From Actinomadura nitritigenes (lineage in GTDB: Bacteria; Actinomycetota; Actinomycetes; Streptosporangiales; Streptosporangiaceae): a DNA stretch of 64,000 nucleotides. The translations under genes and the position numbers were made by a program. The notes beneath the pieces were generated by a model. The model was not told the DNA's origin and did no database searches. It saw nothing but the letters and a program-made list of their open reading frames with translations. The stretch lies in assembly GCF_017573545.1 (NCBI RefSeq), contig NZ_JAGEOK010000011.1, positions 1-64,000 of the forward strand, given 5' to 3'. Below are positions 1 through 7,971 of this stretch, in pieces; position 1 is the first letter of the stretch, and every line of letters starts with the position of its first letter.

Positions 1-7
1 GTGAGGC

Positions 8-125
8 GTTCGGTGGTTATGGCGGAGGGGAAACACCCGGTCCCATTCCGAACCCGGAAGTTAAGCCCTTCAGCGCCGATGGTACTGCATGGGAGACTGT
101 GTGGGAGAGTAGGACACCGCCGGAC
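8..125 (+). rRNA. rrf: 5S ribosomal RNA
   Basis: The 118-nt stretch carries the conserved 5S core (CCGAACCCGGAAG, then AAGCC, GCGCCGATGGTACTGC and GGGAGAGTAGG). Its first nine bases (GTTCGGTGG) pair fully with its last nine (CCGCCGGAC), forming helix I, which sets both ends. It is the last gene of an rRNA operon whose 16S and 23S genes would lie upstream of the window. Confidence 0.95.
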
Positions 126-133
126 ATATATTG

Positions 134-173
134 GTCGAGGGTCGCACCCCGTTTTTCGGGGGCGGCCCTCGAC
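134..173 (+). terminator. rRNA operon terminator
   Basis: An inverted repeat follows the 5S gene: GTCGAGGG (134-141) pairs with CCCTCGAC (166-173). Inside it ACCCCG-TTTTT-CGGGG adds further pairing and a T5 run in the loop. Position directly after 5S rRNA and stem strength indicate an intrinsic terminator. Confidence 0.75.
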
Positions 174-231
174 GCATGTCATGGACCTGCCGAAGTAGGC
201 TGCAGGAGTCCACGAACCACCATCAAGAACA

Positions 232-2706
232 GTGACGGACGTGATGAGCGCGGAAGAGGACGGCCGCAGCGACGAGAACCGCGAGCGGCGGGGGAAGAAC
301 GGCGGGCGGAGCGCGCCCGGCGCTCGTGGGGGCACCGGCGGGTCCGGTGCGCGCGGAAGCGGCGGTCCTCGCGGATCCGCGCCTCGCAACGGCGGTCCCA
401 AGGGCGGCAGCGGCCGTCCCGGGGCCGGGGGCGGCTGGAAGGGGCGCGAGGGTCAGGGCCGGCGGAACGATCGGCCCTCCGACCGCCCGGTCCGGGGGAA
501 CGACGACCGTCGCGGCGGCGAGGGAGCCCCGCGCGAGCGGCGTGATGACCGTTTCGGCGGCGGACGCGGCGGCGAGCGGGGACAAGGACGGTTCGGCGGC
601 GCCGGTGGCGAGCGCCGGAACGCCGGGCCCCGCGATGAGCGACGTTCCGGCACGTCCGGCGGTCCGCGTGGCGGGAAGCCGGGTGGCCGTGGTGACGGGC
701 GCTTCGGCGGCCAGGGCGGCCCTCGCACCGGGCCGGGCGGACCGCGTACCGGACAGGGCGCCGGTGGCGGTCGCTCCGGCGGCGGCCAGGGCCCGGGCGG
801 CGAGGGCCGCGAACAGCGCTTCGGTGGCCCTCGTGCAGAGCGTCGCGATGACCGCTTCGGTGGTCCGCGTGGCGGCCAGGGCGCCGGTGGTGGAAACCGC
901 GAAGGGCGCTTCGGCGGGCCGCGTGGTGGCGGCCAGGGTCCGCGCGGTGAGCGCCGTGAAGGCGGTTTCCGCGGTCCGCGCGACGGCCAGGGTCCGCGTC
1001 GTGAGGGCGGTTTCGCCGGTCCGCGCGGTGAGCGCCGTGAGGGCGGTTTCGGCGGGCCTCGTGGTGAGCGTCGCGAGGGCGGCTTCGGTGGTCCGCGTGG
1101 CGGCCAGGGCGCCGGTGGTGGAAACCGCGAAGGGCGCTTCGGCGGGCCGCGTGGTGGCGGCCAGGGTCCGCGCGGCGAGCGCCGTGAAGGCGGCTTCGGC
1201 GGCCAGCGCGGCGGCCAGGGTCCGCGTCGTGAGGGCGGCTTCGGCGGCGGGCGCGGACCTCGGGACGAGAGCCGCGGTGGCCGGCCCGGTGGGCCGCGCG
1301 GTGAAGCGCGCTCGGGTGGGCCTCGCGAGTCCCGTCCCGGCGGCCGGCAGGGCGAGCGCGGGTCCGAGGGGCGGCCGAAGGAACGCCGGTTCCAGGACCG
1401 CGACGAGCGCGGCGGGCGCGACGGCGGCCGTCCCGGCGGAGGGTTCCGTCAGGAGCGGCCCGGTGGGCGCCGGTTCGAGGGTGATCGGGAACGGCCGCGC
1501 GGCCAGCGCGACGGCGGAGGGTTCCGCGGTCGCGGACCCGGGCGTCCCGAGGAGCGGGGCGGGCGCCCGCACGGCCCGGGGCGCGGCCGTCCAGCGGAGG
1601 TCGAGCGGGAGCGTCCGGCACCCAAGCACGACGATCCGCTGCTGCCCGACGACGTCACCGGTGAGGAGCTGGACGCGGAGGCGCGCGCCGAGTTGCGGAC
1701 GCTGCCGAAGGACCTCGCGGAGCGCGTGGCGCGGCATCTGGTGATGGCGGGGCGGCTCTCCGAGGAGGAGCCGGAGCAGGCGTACAAGCACGCCCGCGCC
1801 GCGCGCCGGCTCGCGTCGCGCGTCGGCATCGTCCGGGAGGCCGCCGGGATCGCCGCGTACCAGACGGGGGAGTGGGCCGAGGCGCTCGCCGAGCTGCGGG
1901 CGGCCCGCAGGCTGGGCGCGGGCGACGACTCGTACCTGCCCGTCATGGCCGACTGCGAACGCGGGATGGGACGTCCCGAGCGCGCCCTCGACGTGATCAA
2001 GTCGCCGGAGGCGGACCGGCTCGACCCGATGGGGCGGGTGGAGCTGCGCATCGTGGAGTCGGGCGTGCGCCGCGACCTCGGCCAGTACGACGCGGCCGTG
2101 GTGACGCTGCAGATCCCCGAGCTGCGGGACCGGCGGCTGAGGCCCTGGTCGGCGCGGCTCTTCTACGCCTACGCCGACGCGCTCGCCGAGGCGGGCCGCG
2201 AGGGCGAGGCGTCCGACTGGTTCGCCCGCGCGGCGGCCGCGGACCGCGACGGCGAGACCGACGCCGCCGAACGCTACGCGGAGCTCGAAGGACTCCACAT
2301 CCTCGACACGGAGGACGACGGCGAGGAGTCCGCCGAGGACCTCGACTCGCAGCAGGTGCCGGAGGACACGGCCGCAGACGGCGGCGACACGGGCGACACG
2401 GGCGAGGCCGGCGAGGCCGTGGCGCCGCCCGCCGAGCCGGTCGCGGAGGTGCGCGAGGAGCCGGCCGCGGAGGTGCCGGAGATCGTCACGGCGACGGACA
2501 TCCAGTTCAAGCCCGCCGATCCCGAGATCCTGGAGCCTGCGCGGGAGGAGGTCCCCGAGGCGCCCGCGGTGTTCCTCGAGCCGAAGACCGCCGAGCCGGA
2601 ACCCGATCTCGACCAGGCCGCCGTCGAGCCAGAGCCTCCCGCGGAAGGGGAGGCCGGCGAGGACGAGCCCGGCGGTCCGGACGAGGGTCCGAAGGCCGGC
2701 GGCTGA
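232..2706 (+). CDS. RGG-box-rich TPR protein
   Basis: 824 residues from GTG 232; ATG 244 is an equally plausible start because neither has a clear ribosome binding site. Residues about 20-460 are low-complexity Gly/Arg/Gln/Pro with dozens of RGG, FGGPRGG and GERREGGFGG units, resembling eukaryotic RGG-box RNA-binding regions. Residues about 470-690 form a helical TPR-type solenoid (RVARHLVMAGRLSEEEPEQA, then EWAEALAELRAARRLGAG). The last 130 residues are an acidic Ala/Glu/Pro tail. No signal peptide or membrane segment is visible, so it is probably cytoplasmic. It is the first gene after 5S rRNA and is followed by a strong hairpin. RNA or ribosome association is inference from composition and location; the TPR part is well supported. 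Confidence 0.85.
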   Translation: MTDVMSAEEDGRSDENRERRGKNGGRSAPGARGGTGGSGARGSGGPRGSAPRNGGPKGGSGRPGAGGGWKGREGQGRRNDRPSDRPVRGNDDRRGGEGAPRERRDDRFGGGRGGERGQGRFGGAGGERRNAGPRDERRSGTSGGPRGGKPGGRGDGRFGGQGGPRTGPGGPRTGQGAGGGRSGGGQGPGGEGREQRFGGPRAERRDDRFGGPRGGQGAGGGNREGRFGGPRGGGQGPRGERREGGFRGPRDGQGPRREGGFAGPRGERREGGFGGPRGERREGGFGGPRGGQGAGGGNREGRFGGPRGGGQGPRGERREGGFGGQRGGQGPRREGGFGGGRGPRDESRGGRPGGPRGEARSGGPRESRPGGRQGERGSEGRPKERRFQDRDERGGRDGGRPGGGFRQERPGGRRFEGDRERPRGQRDGGGFRGRGPGRPEERGGRPHGPGRGRPAEVERERPAPKHDDPLLPDDVTGEELDAEARAELRTLPKDLAERVARHLVMAGRLSEEEPEQAYKHARAARRLASRVGIVREAAGIAAYQTGEWAEALAELRAARRLGAGDDSYLPVMADCERGMGRPERALDVIKSPEADRLDPMGRVELRIVESGVRRDLGQYDAAVVTLQIPELRDRRLRPWSARLFYAYADALAEAGREGEASDWFARAAAADRDGETDAAERYAELEGLHILDTEDDGEESAEDLDSQQVPEDTAADGGDTGDTGEAGEAVAPPAEPVAEVREEPAAEVPEIVTATDIQFKPADPEILEPAREEVPEAPAVFLEPKTAEPEPDLDQAAVEPEPPAEGEAGEDEPGGPDEGPKAGG

Positions 2707-2715
2707 CCCGCTGAG

Positions 2716-2755
2716 CCGGTCTCCGGACGTGCCGCTCGGTGCGTCCGGAGACCGG
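2716..2755 (+). terminator. 14-bp hairpin terminator
   Basis: CCGGTCTCCGGACG (2716-2729) is perfectly complementary to CGTCCGGAGACCGG (2742-2755), with a 12-nt loop, starting 10 nt after the TPR gene stop. There is no T tract, as is common for actinomycete terminators. Confidence 0.7.
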
Positions 2756-2823
2756 GTCCGGCCTTCGCGACGGACGGAAGGCCCGAAAGAACCGAATGAA
2801 GATCTCTTGCCGGGGTTCGCGGC

Positions 2824-2829
2824 TAGGCT
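2824..2829 (+). promoter_or_regulatory. -10 hexamer, probable leaderless start
   Basis: TAGGCT lies 7 nt before the GTG at 2837, so transcription would start at or next to the start codon. No Shine-Dalgarno sequence precedes that codon. The same hexamer and spacing precede uvrC at 52084. Confidence 0.55.
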
Positions 2830-2836
2830 GTGCCGC

Positions 2837-3640
2837 GTGATCGCCGGTGCGGAAGAGGTCCCCCCGAAGGGCATCGACGTCGAGACCCCGCACATCGCGC
2901 GGATCTACGACTACTGGCTGGGCGGCAAGGACAACTTCGCCTCCGACCGGGCGGCCGCGGAGCAGGTGATGCTCGCGACGCCGACGATCAAGCCGGGCGT
3001 CACCGCGAACCGGGCCTTCCTGAGCCGCGCCGTGCGGACGATGGTCGGGCACGGCGTCACGCAGTTCCTCGACATCGGCACGGGCATCCCCACCGCGGAC
3101 AACACGCACATGGTCGCGCAGGCCGCCGACCCCGAGTGCCGGGTGGTGTACGCGGACAACGATCCGATCGTGCTCGCGCACGCGCGCGCCCTGCTGTCCG
3201 GCGTGACCGCGCCGACCGCGTTCGTGGACGCCGATCTGCGCGACACGGGCCGGATCCTGGAGGAGGCCGCGCGGCTGCTCGACTTCGAGCGCCCGGTGGG
3301 CCTGCTGCTGATCGCGGTGCTGCACTGCATCCCGGACGACGACGACCCGCGCGGCATCGTCCGCACGCTGCTGGACGCCCTCGCGCCCGGCAGCTTCCTC
3401 GCCGTCACCCATCCGGGCATCGACCAGATGCCCGAGCGGATGGCGGCCGCGGAGGACGCCCTCACCAAGGCGATGGGCTTCCGCGTGACCTTCCGCACCC
3501 GCGACGGTGTCGGTGCGTTCCTCTCCGGGCTCGACCTCCTCGATCCGGGCGTCGTCCCGGTCCAGGACTGGCGTCCCGACGCGGACGCGGCGCCGTCGGA
3601 CACGACCGGGATGTGGGGCGGCGTGGCCCGGAAGCGGTGA
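2837..3640 (+). CDS. DUF574 SAM-dependent methyltransferase
   Basis: 267 residues, the usual length of the actinobacterial DUF574/Methyltransf_19 family. The N-terminal family signature is clear (HIARIYDYWLGGKDNF), followed by a Rossmann SAM-binding segment (QFLDIGTGIPT), an acidic strand (VVYADNDPIVLAHARALL) and a late motif (LLIAVLHCIPD). GTG 2837 was chosen because homologues begin just before this signature and a -10 hexamer sits 7 nt upstream. Members are numerous in actinomycetes, and most have no known substrate. It stands alone between a terminator and a palindromic operator. Confidence 0.88.
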   Translation: MIAGAEEVPPKGIDVETPHIARIYDYWLGGKDNFASDRAAAEQVMLATPTIKPGVTANRAFLSRAVRTMVGHGVTQFLDIGTGIPTADNTHMVAQAADPECRVVYADNDPIVLAHARALLSGVTAPTAFVDADLRDTGRILEEAARLLDFERPVGLLLIAVLHCIPDDDDPRGIVRTLLDALAPGSFLAVTHPGIDQMPERMAAAEDALTKAMGFRVTFRTRDGVGAFLSGLDLLDPGVVPVQDWRPDADAAPSDTTGMWGGVARKR

Positions 3641-3690
3641 CCGCCGCCCGGCCTGAGCGCGGGCTCAGCGGGCGGGGAGGCCGCGGACGA

Positions 3691-3714
3691 GTTATTCGAT
3701 AGTGTGTCAATAAC
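3691..3714. promoter_or_regulatory. Candidate operator palindrome
   Basis: GTTATT (3691-3696) and AATAAC (3709-3714) form an AT-rich inverted repeat in a GC-rich gap, overlapping a -10-like TAGTGT (3700-3705). It sits 55 nt before the dienelactone hydrolase start, the position expected for a TetR/MarR-type repressor site. No regulator gene is adjacent. Confidence 0.4.
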
Positions 3715-3769
3715 TCTGCTCGGCGGCCCGCGCGGCAGGCCGGGTCCGGTGCGACGGAAGGGCCGCGTC

Positions 3770-4621
3770 ATGGCCGACGACAGCATGTCCGACTTCACCC
3801 GCGGGTCCTTCGCGCACGGGGGCGCGTCCCACCGCGTGTTCCGGTCGGGGACCGGGCCCGCCGTCATCGTGATGGCGGAGGTCCCGGGCATCACCCCGAA
3901 GGTGCTCGCGTTCGCCCGGCGCGTCCGCGACCTGGGCCTGACCGTCGTGCTGCCGGACCTCTTCGGGGCGGCCGGGCGCGACCCCGACCCCGCGGCGCAC
4001 GGCTGGTCCGGCACCGTCGCCTACGGCGTCCGCGCCATGGCCCCGCTCTGCGTCCGCCGCGAGTTCACCAAGCTCGCCACGGGGCGGACCTCGCCGATCG
4101 TGGGCTGGCTGCGCGCGCTGGCCGCGCGCGAGCACGCCGAATGCGGCGGGCCCGGCGTCGGTGCCGTGGGCATGTGCTTCACCGGCGGGTTCGCGCTGGC
4201 GATGGCCGCCGACGACCGGCTCCTCGCGGCCGTGCTGTCCCAGCCGTCGTTGCCGCTGCCGGTCACCCGCGCGCAGCGGCGCACGATCGACATCGCGCCC
4301 GCGGACCTCGCGGCGGTGAAGCGGCGCGGCGCGGACGACCTGACGGTGCTCGGCCTGCGGTTCCGCGGCGACCGGCTCGTCCCCGGCGAACGGTTCGCCT
4401 TCCTGCGCCGCCAGCTCGGGGACGCGTTCGTCGCCGTGGAACTGGACGACTCGGCGGCGAACCCGGACGCCCTGCTCAGGCCGCACTCGGTCCTCACCGA
4501 GCACCTCATCGACGAGCCCGGACAGCCCACGCGCGACGCGCTCGAGCAGGTCCTGGAGCTGTTCCGCGCCCGCCTGCTCCGGCCGGAGAGCGACGCCCGG
4601 TCCGCCGGGGCGGGCGCGTAG
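3770..4621 (+). CDS. Dienelactone hydrolase family protein
   Basis: 283 residues. The alpha/beta-hydrolase nucleophile elbow is GMCFTGG, with Cys in place of Ser as in carboxymethylenebutenolidase-type dienelactone hydrolases. An early strand reads VIVMAEVPGITPKV, and a C-terminal His lies in the RPHSVLTEHLID region. ATG 3770 has GGAAG 9 nt upstream; an earlier in-frame start at 3704 would run through the operator palindrome. Homologues open lactone rings in aromatic catabolism, but no such pathway is nearby, so the substrate is unknown. It ends convergent with the MBL gene, 13 nt away. Confidence 0.85.
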   Translation: MADDSMSDFTRGSFAHGGASHRVFRSGTGPAVIVMAEVPGITPKVLAFARRVRDLGLTVVLPDLFGAAGRDPDPAAHGWSGTVAYGVRAMAPLCVRREFTKLATGRTSPIVGWLRALAAREHAECGGPGVGAVGMCFTGGFALAMAADDRLLAAVLSQPSLPLPVTRAQRRTIDIAPADLAAVKRRGADDLTVLGLRFRGDRLVPGERFAFLRRQLGDAFVAVELDDSAANPDALLRPHSVLTEHLIDEPGQPTRDALEQVLELFRARLLRPESDARSAGAGA

Positions 4622-4634
4622 GCCGCGCCGCCGG

Positions 4635-5570
4635 TCAGGCGTGCCGGTCCAAGGCGTGCATGATGCCCGCGACGTTGTTGGCCGGGCTGTTGAGGACGTC
4701 GTACTTGGCGGCCAGCTCGGGGTCGAGGTCGGCGCTGTTGATGGCGTAGCGGTCCTTCGTGCGCTCCACCACCATCGCCACGGCGTGGTCCAGCTCGAGA
4801 CCCTGGTCCCTGGCTGCGCGGACCGCGTCGACCCAGACGCGCAGCTCCTCGGCGGAGCGTTCCAGCGTGTCCTCGACCTCGGTCACCGGGCCGTAGTGCG
4901 CGAACAGCAGCCGCTGCGGGCCGAGGTCGCGGAACCGGCCGAGCGACGCCAGCGCCGTGTCGAGGTCGAAGTCCGGCGGCGGGGTGGCGGGCCGCACGTC
5001 CGCCGTCTCCGGGATGTAGATGCCGGCGGCGTCGCCCACGTACAGGTCGCCGGTGCCGGAGTCGACGAGCCCGACGTGGTGCTTGGCGTGACCGGGGGAG
5101 TAGTGCGACTCCAGCCGCCGGCCGCCGCCGAGATCGATCACGCCGGTGTCCTCGACGGCGCGGATGCGCGCGGAGTCGGTCGGCTTCAGCTCGCCGAACA
5201 GGGCGTCGAGGGCGTCGCCCCACACCATGCGGGCGCTGCGCATGAGGCGGGACGGGTCGGCGAGGTGCCGGGCACCCTTCTCGTGCACGACGATCTCGGC
5301 CTGCGGGTACAGCGCGGCGATGTCGCCGACGCCGCCCGCGTGGTCGAGGTGGATGTGGGTGACCACGACGCTCGCGAGGTCGTCCGCGCCGACGCCGAGC
5401 TCGCTCAGCGCCTGCTGGACGACGGGCGCCGAGCCGGCGGTCCCCGGCTCGATCAGGCACGGCCGGTCGGCGAGGATCAGGTACGCGGCGGTGATGCCGG
5501 AGTGGCCCGCCAGCAGGGTGTCGATCTCGTAGACGCCTCCGCCGAGCGCCGTGATGTTCGAGGAGTTCAT
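4635..5570 (-). CDS. MBL-fold metallo-hydrolase
   Basis: 311 residues. The zinc motif HxHxDH is intact (THIHLDHAGG, H72/H74/D76/H77). Later metal ligands lie in ESHYSPGHAKHH and YVGDAAGIYI, and a final His in LLFAHYGP. The overall pattern is the glyoxalase II-like branch; thiol-ester or lactone hydrolysis is plausible but unproven. A GATGAT hexamer 6 nt before the ATG could give a leaderless message. It lies downstream of the Nudix and DUF1015 genes on the same strand, separated by 78 GC-rich bases with a CCCCGG/CCGGGG hairpin (5598-5613), so it is probably a separate unit. Confidence 0.87.
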   Translation of the reverse strand: MNSSNITALGGGVYEIDTLLAGHSGITAAYLILADRPCLIEPGTAGSAPVVQQALSELGVGADDLASVVVTHIHLDHAGGVGDIAALYPQAEIVVHEKGARHLADPSRLMRSARMVWGDALDALFGELKPTDSARIRAVEDTGVIDLGGGRRLESHYSPGHAKHHVGLVDSGTGDLYVGDAAGIYIPETADVRPATPPPDFDLDTALASLGRFRDLGPQRLLFAHYGPVTEVEDTLERSAEELRVWVDAVRAARDQGLELDHAVAMVVERTKDRYAINSADLDPELAAKYDVLNSPANNVAGIMHALDRHA

Positions 5571-5648
5571 GGGCAGATCATCGCCCCCGCCGGCCCGCCC
5601 CGGCCACCCGGGGCCGCCCCTGAACGGCCCCGGCGGGCGGGGCGGCGG

Positions 5649-6053
5649 TCAGCGCAGCCGGCCCGCCGCGTGCAGGTCGTCGAAGATCAGCTGGTCGACG
5701 GGCGACACGCGGCCGCGGTCGGCGTACCCGAGCCAGGCGATCTCCTCGATCTCGCTGCTCGGCGCGGGCGTGCCGGTGTGGTCGGCGGTGTAGCAGGTCA
5801 TCCGGACGGTGACGCCGCCGGCGTGCCCGTGCGCCTGCGCCTCCCAGGTGCCGAGGTGGGCGGCCGTCTCCGGCAGGACGTCGACGGTCAGCTCCTCCTT
5901 GACCTCGCGGACGAGCGTCCGCACGTCGGACTCGCCGGGCTCCCGCTTGCCTCCCGGAAGGTAGTAGACGTCCTTCCCGCGTGAGCGGGTGCTGAGGATG
6001 CGGCCCCCGTCCAGCAGGATCCAGGCGATCTTGTCGATGGTGCGGTCGGTCAT
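5649..6053 (-). CDS. Nudix hydrolase
   Basis: 134 residues, the length of a single Nudix domain. The Nudix box GX5EX7REUXEEXGU is recognisable, starting at GGKREPGES and continuing through REVKEEL; the usual late Gly is replaced, with TVDV following. Nudix enzymes hydrolyse nucleoside diphosphates linked to a variable group; the substrate cannot be told here. The ATG overlaps the stop of the upstream DUF1015 gene by 4 nt (ATGA), so the two are translationally coupled. Confidence 0.87.
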   Translation of the reverse strand: MTDRTIDKIAWILLDGGRILSTRSRGKDVYYLPGGKREPGESDVRTLVREVKEELTVDVLPETAAHLGTWEAQAHGHAGGVTVRMTCYTADHTGTPAPSSEIEEIAWLGYADRGRVSPVDQLIFDDLHAAGRLR

Positions 6054-7393
6054 CGTTCGCCTTCCGGGTCGAGGAGGCGCAGCACGAGGCCCGTCCGGGG
6101 CTTCGGGCCGAACGAGGTGGACTTGCGCGGCACCCGCTCGCCGCCGTTCGCGACGGCCAGGACGTCCGCCACCTTCAGCGGGTTGAGGACGACGGCGGTG
6201 CCGCCCGCGCGGCGGGCCCGGTCGAGGGCGGCGGACGGGTCGTCGTGCACGACCTCGATGGCGTTCTCGTTCTCCGGGACGTTCCACAGGTCCCCGACGA
6301 GCAGGTGGTCGAGGATCGCGGTGTCCAGGCGGCGCCAGCGTGGGGAGTGCTCGGACGGCATCACGCGGGCCAGCGCGGCCGGGTCGGGGCCGGTGAGCAG
6401 GTGGAGCCTCTCGCCGCCGCCGAGCAGGAACGCGGCGCCCTGTGCTTCGCCCAGGGCGCGCACGGCCTGGTTCTCGTCCTCGAACTCGGTGACGTGAAAG
6501 GCGTCGCGCGCGCGCTCGACGGCCTCACCGGGCGCCAGGCCCGGCAGGACGCGGTGGATCGCGCCGAGATGCGGCGGATACCGCGTCGAGTCGACGAGCA
6601 GCGACAGACCCCGGTCCCACGGGCCGGAGCCGTCCCCGGCGGCGTGGTGGCGCGCCTGCAGGGCGCGGTACGTGGCGTACCGGTGGTGGCCGTCGGCGAT
6701 CAGGGCCTGCTTGCCGCGCAGGTCGGCGGAGACGCGGGCGTGCAGCGCGGGATCGGCGATGCGCCACAGCCGGTGCGTGAGCCCGTCGTCGGCGCGGAAG
6801 CCCAGCAGCGGCTCCCGTTCCGCGGCGTCGTCGACGATCCGGGCCGCGTCGCCCCCGCCCTCGTACACCAGGAAGATCGGTTCGAGATTGGCGCGCGCCG
6901 CCGCCATCAGCGCCAGCCGGTCGCGGACGGGGCCCGGGAACACGTTCTCGTGCGGCAGGACGACCCGGTCGGCCTCCGCGCGCAGCCCGAGCGCGCCGAT
7001 CAGGCCGCGCTGCAGCACCGTCCCGTCCTTGGCCGCCTCGTAGACGTACAGGGCCGGGTCGGGGTCGGTGGTGAGCACCCCCTCGGCGAGCCAGCGGCGC
7101 AGCGTCTCGCCCGCCTCCCGGTAGCTCTCCCCGGCGGAGCGCGGCATGTTCAGCCGGACGATGTTGTGCCCCCCGCCCGACAGCAGACGGCCGACCTCCG
7201 CGTCGTCCACCAGGTCGTACGGGGGAGTGGTCACCTCGGCCAGGTCGCCCGCCCGTTCGGGGACGAACCGGACGCCGCGGAACGGCGCCAGGTCCAGCCC
7301 GCCGCCCGTCGCGGGGCCTGCGGACCCGAAGATCCGGGCGCTGAACTGTTCCGGTCCGAGCCCGGAGGGGAGGTCGTCGTCCACTGTGGGCAT
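6050..7393 (-). CDS. DUF1015 family protein
   Basis: 447 residues in the DUF1015 (PF06245) family. Family motifs include FRGVRFVPER, EVTTPPYDLVDD, HNIVRLNMP, LIADGHHRYATYRAL and LDTAILDHLL. The conserved DGHHRY is the likely active or ligand site. The biochemical role of this widespread family is poorly defined. ATG 7393 opens the conserved region; a GGAGG lies rather far upstream (16 nt). It is divergent from the TPR gene at 7466 and overlaps the Nudix gene by 4 nt. Confidence 0.87.
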   Translation of the reverse strand: MPTVDDDLPSGLGPEQFSARIFGSAGPATGGGLDLAPFRGVRFVPERAGDLAEVTTPPYDLVDDAEVGRLLSGGGHNIVRLNMPRSAGESYREAGETLRRWLAEGVLTTDPDPALYVYEAAKDGTVLQRGLIGALGLRAEADRVVLPHENVFPGPVRDRLALMAAARANLEPIFLVYEGGGDAARIVDDAAEREPLLGFRADDGLTHRLWRIADPALHARVSADLRGKQALIADGHHRYATYRALQARHHAAGDGSGPWDRGLSLLVDSTRYPPHLGAIHRVLPGLAPGEAVERARDAFHVTEFEDENQAVRALGEAQGAAFLLGGGERLHLLTGPDPAALARVMPSEHSPRWRRLDTAILDHLLVGDLWNVPENENAIEVVHDDPSAALDRARRAGGTAVVLNPLKVADVLAVANGGERVPRKSTSFGPKPRTGLVLRLLDPEGER

Positions 7394-7465
7394 GGTAATC
7401 AGCGACGGGCCTCCGCGCGTCGGCCGGGTACCGTCGTCGTGATCAAGGTCCGATGGGAGGTCCAC

Positions 7466-7909
7466 ATGAGTGGTGAAGGACAGGGACGCCCGGACGATTC
7501 CCAAGGCGACGCCCCCGGCGAGCATCCCGCCGCTCCGGGCGGAGGCGTCTACGAGTGGTACACGCGGGGGCTGGAGCTGCTCCGCTCCGGGAGCGCGGCG
7601 GCCGCGCTGCAGCTGCTGACCAGGGCCGCGGAGGCCGAGCCGGCGTCGCACAGCATCCGGGAGGCGCTCGCCCGCGCGCAGTTCGGGGCGCGGCAGTTCG
7701 GCGCGGCGGCCGAGAGCTTCCAGAGCATCGTCGAGGAGGAGCCCGCCGAGGACTACGCGCGGTTCGGGCTAGGGTTGTCGCTCAGCCGGATGGGCGACTT
7801 CGAGGGCGCGGTCGAGCATCTCGCGCTCGCGGCGGCGATGCGTCCGGAGAACCAGGACTACGCGCGGGCGCTGCGGCACGCCCGAGCGACCCTCGCGTCC
7901 CGCAAGTGA
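7466..7909 (+). CDS. Small TPR protein
   Basis: 147 residues. After a disordered 30-residue N-terminus come three TPR-like helical pairs: EWYTRGLELLRSGSAAAALQ, SIREALARAQFGARQFGAAA and YARFGLGLSLSRMGDFEGAV. No signal peptide or membrane segment is present. ATG 7466 has GGGAGG 5 nt upstream. The HAD phosphatase follows after 62 nt on the same strand. It is probably a protein-protein interaction adaptor; the partner is unknown. Confidence 0.85.
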   Translation: MSGEGQGRPDDSQGDAPGEHPAAPGGGVYEWYTRGLELLRSGSAAAALQLLTRAAEAEPASHSIREALARAQFGARQFGAAAESFQSIVEEEPAEDYARFGLGLSLSRMGDFEGAVEHLALAAAMRPENQDYARALRHARATLASRK

Positions 7910-7971
7910 CCCCCTCCGCCCCCGTCAGCCCCCCGATCAAGGCTTTGCCCCCCGATCCCGAGGAGCGTGCG

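Noticed and set aside
2807..2812. TTGCCG as -35 for the DUF574 methyltransferase gene
   Set aside because: It is only 11 nt from the -10 TAGGCT, too close for a sigma-70-type promoter.
179..2895. Antisense and alternate-frame long proteins over the RGG gene
   Set aside because: They mirror the GC-rich repeats. Only the 232 frame has a TPR domain and ends just before a terminator.
7929..7957. Direct repeat CCCCCCGATC before the HAD gene
   Set aside because: It is a short low-complexity repeat without symmetry or promoter context.
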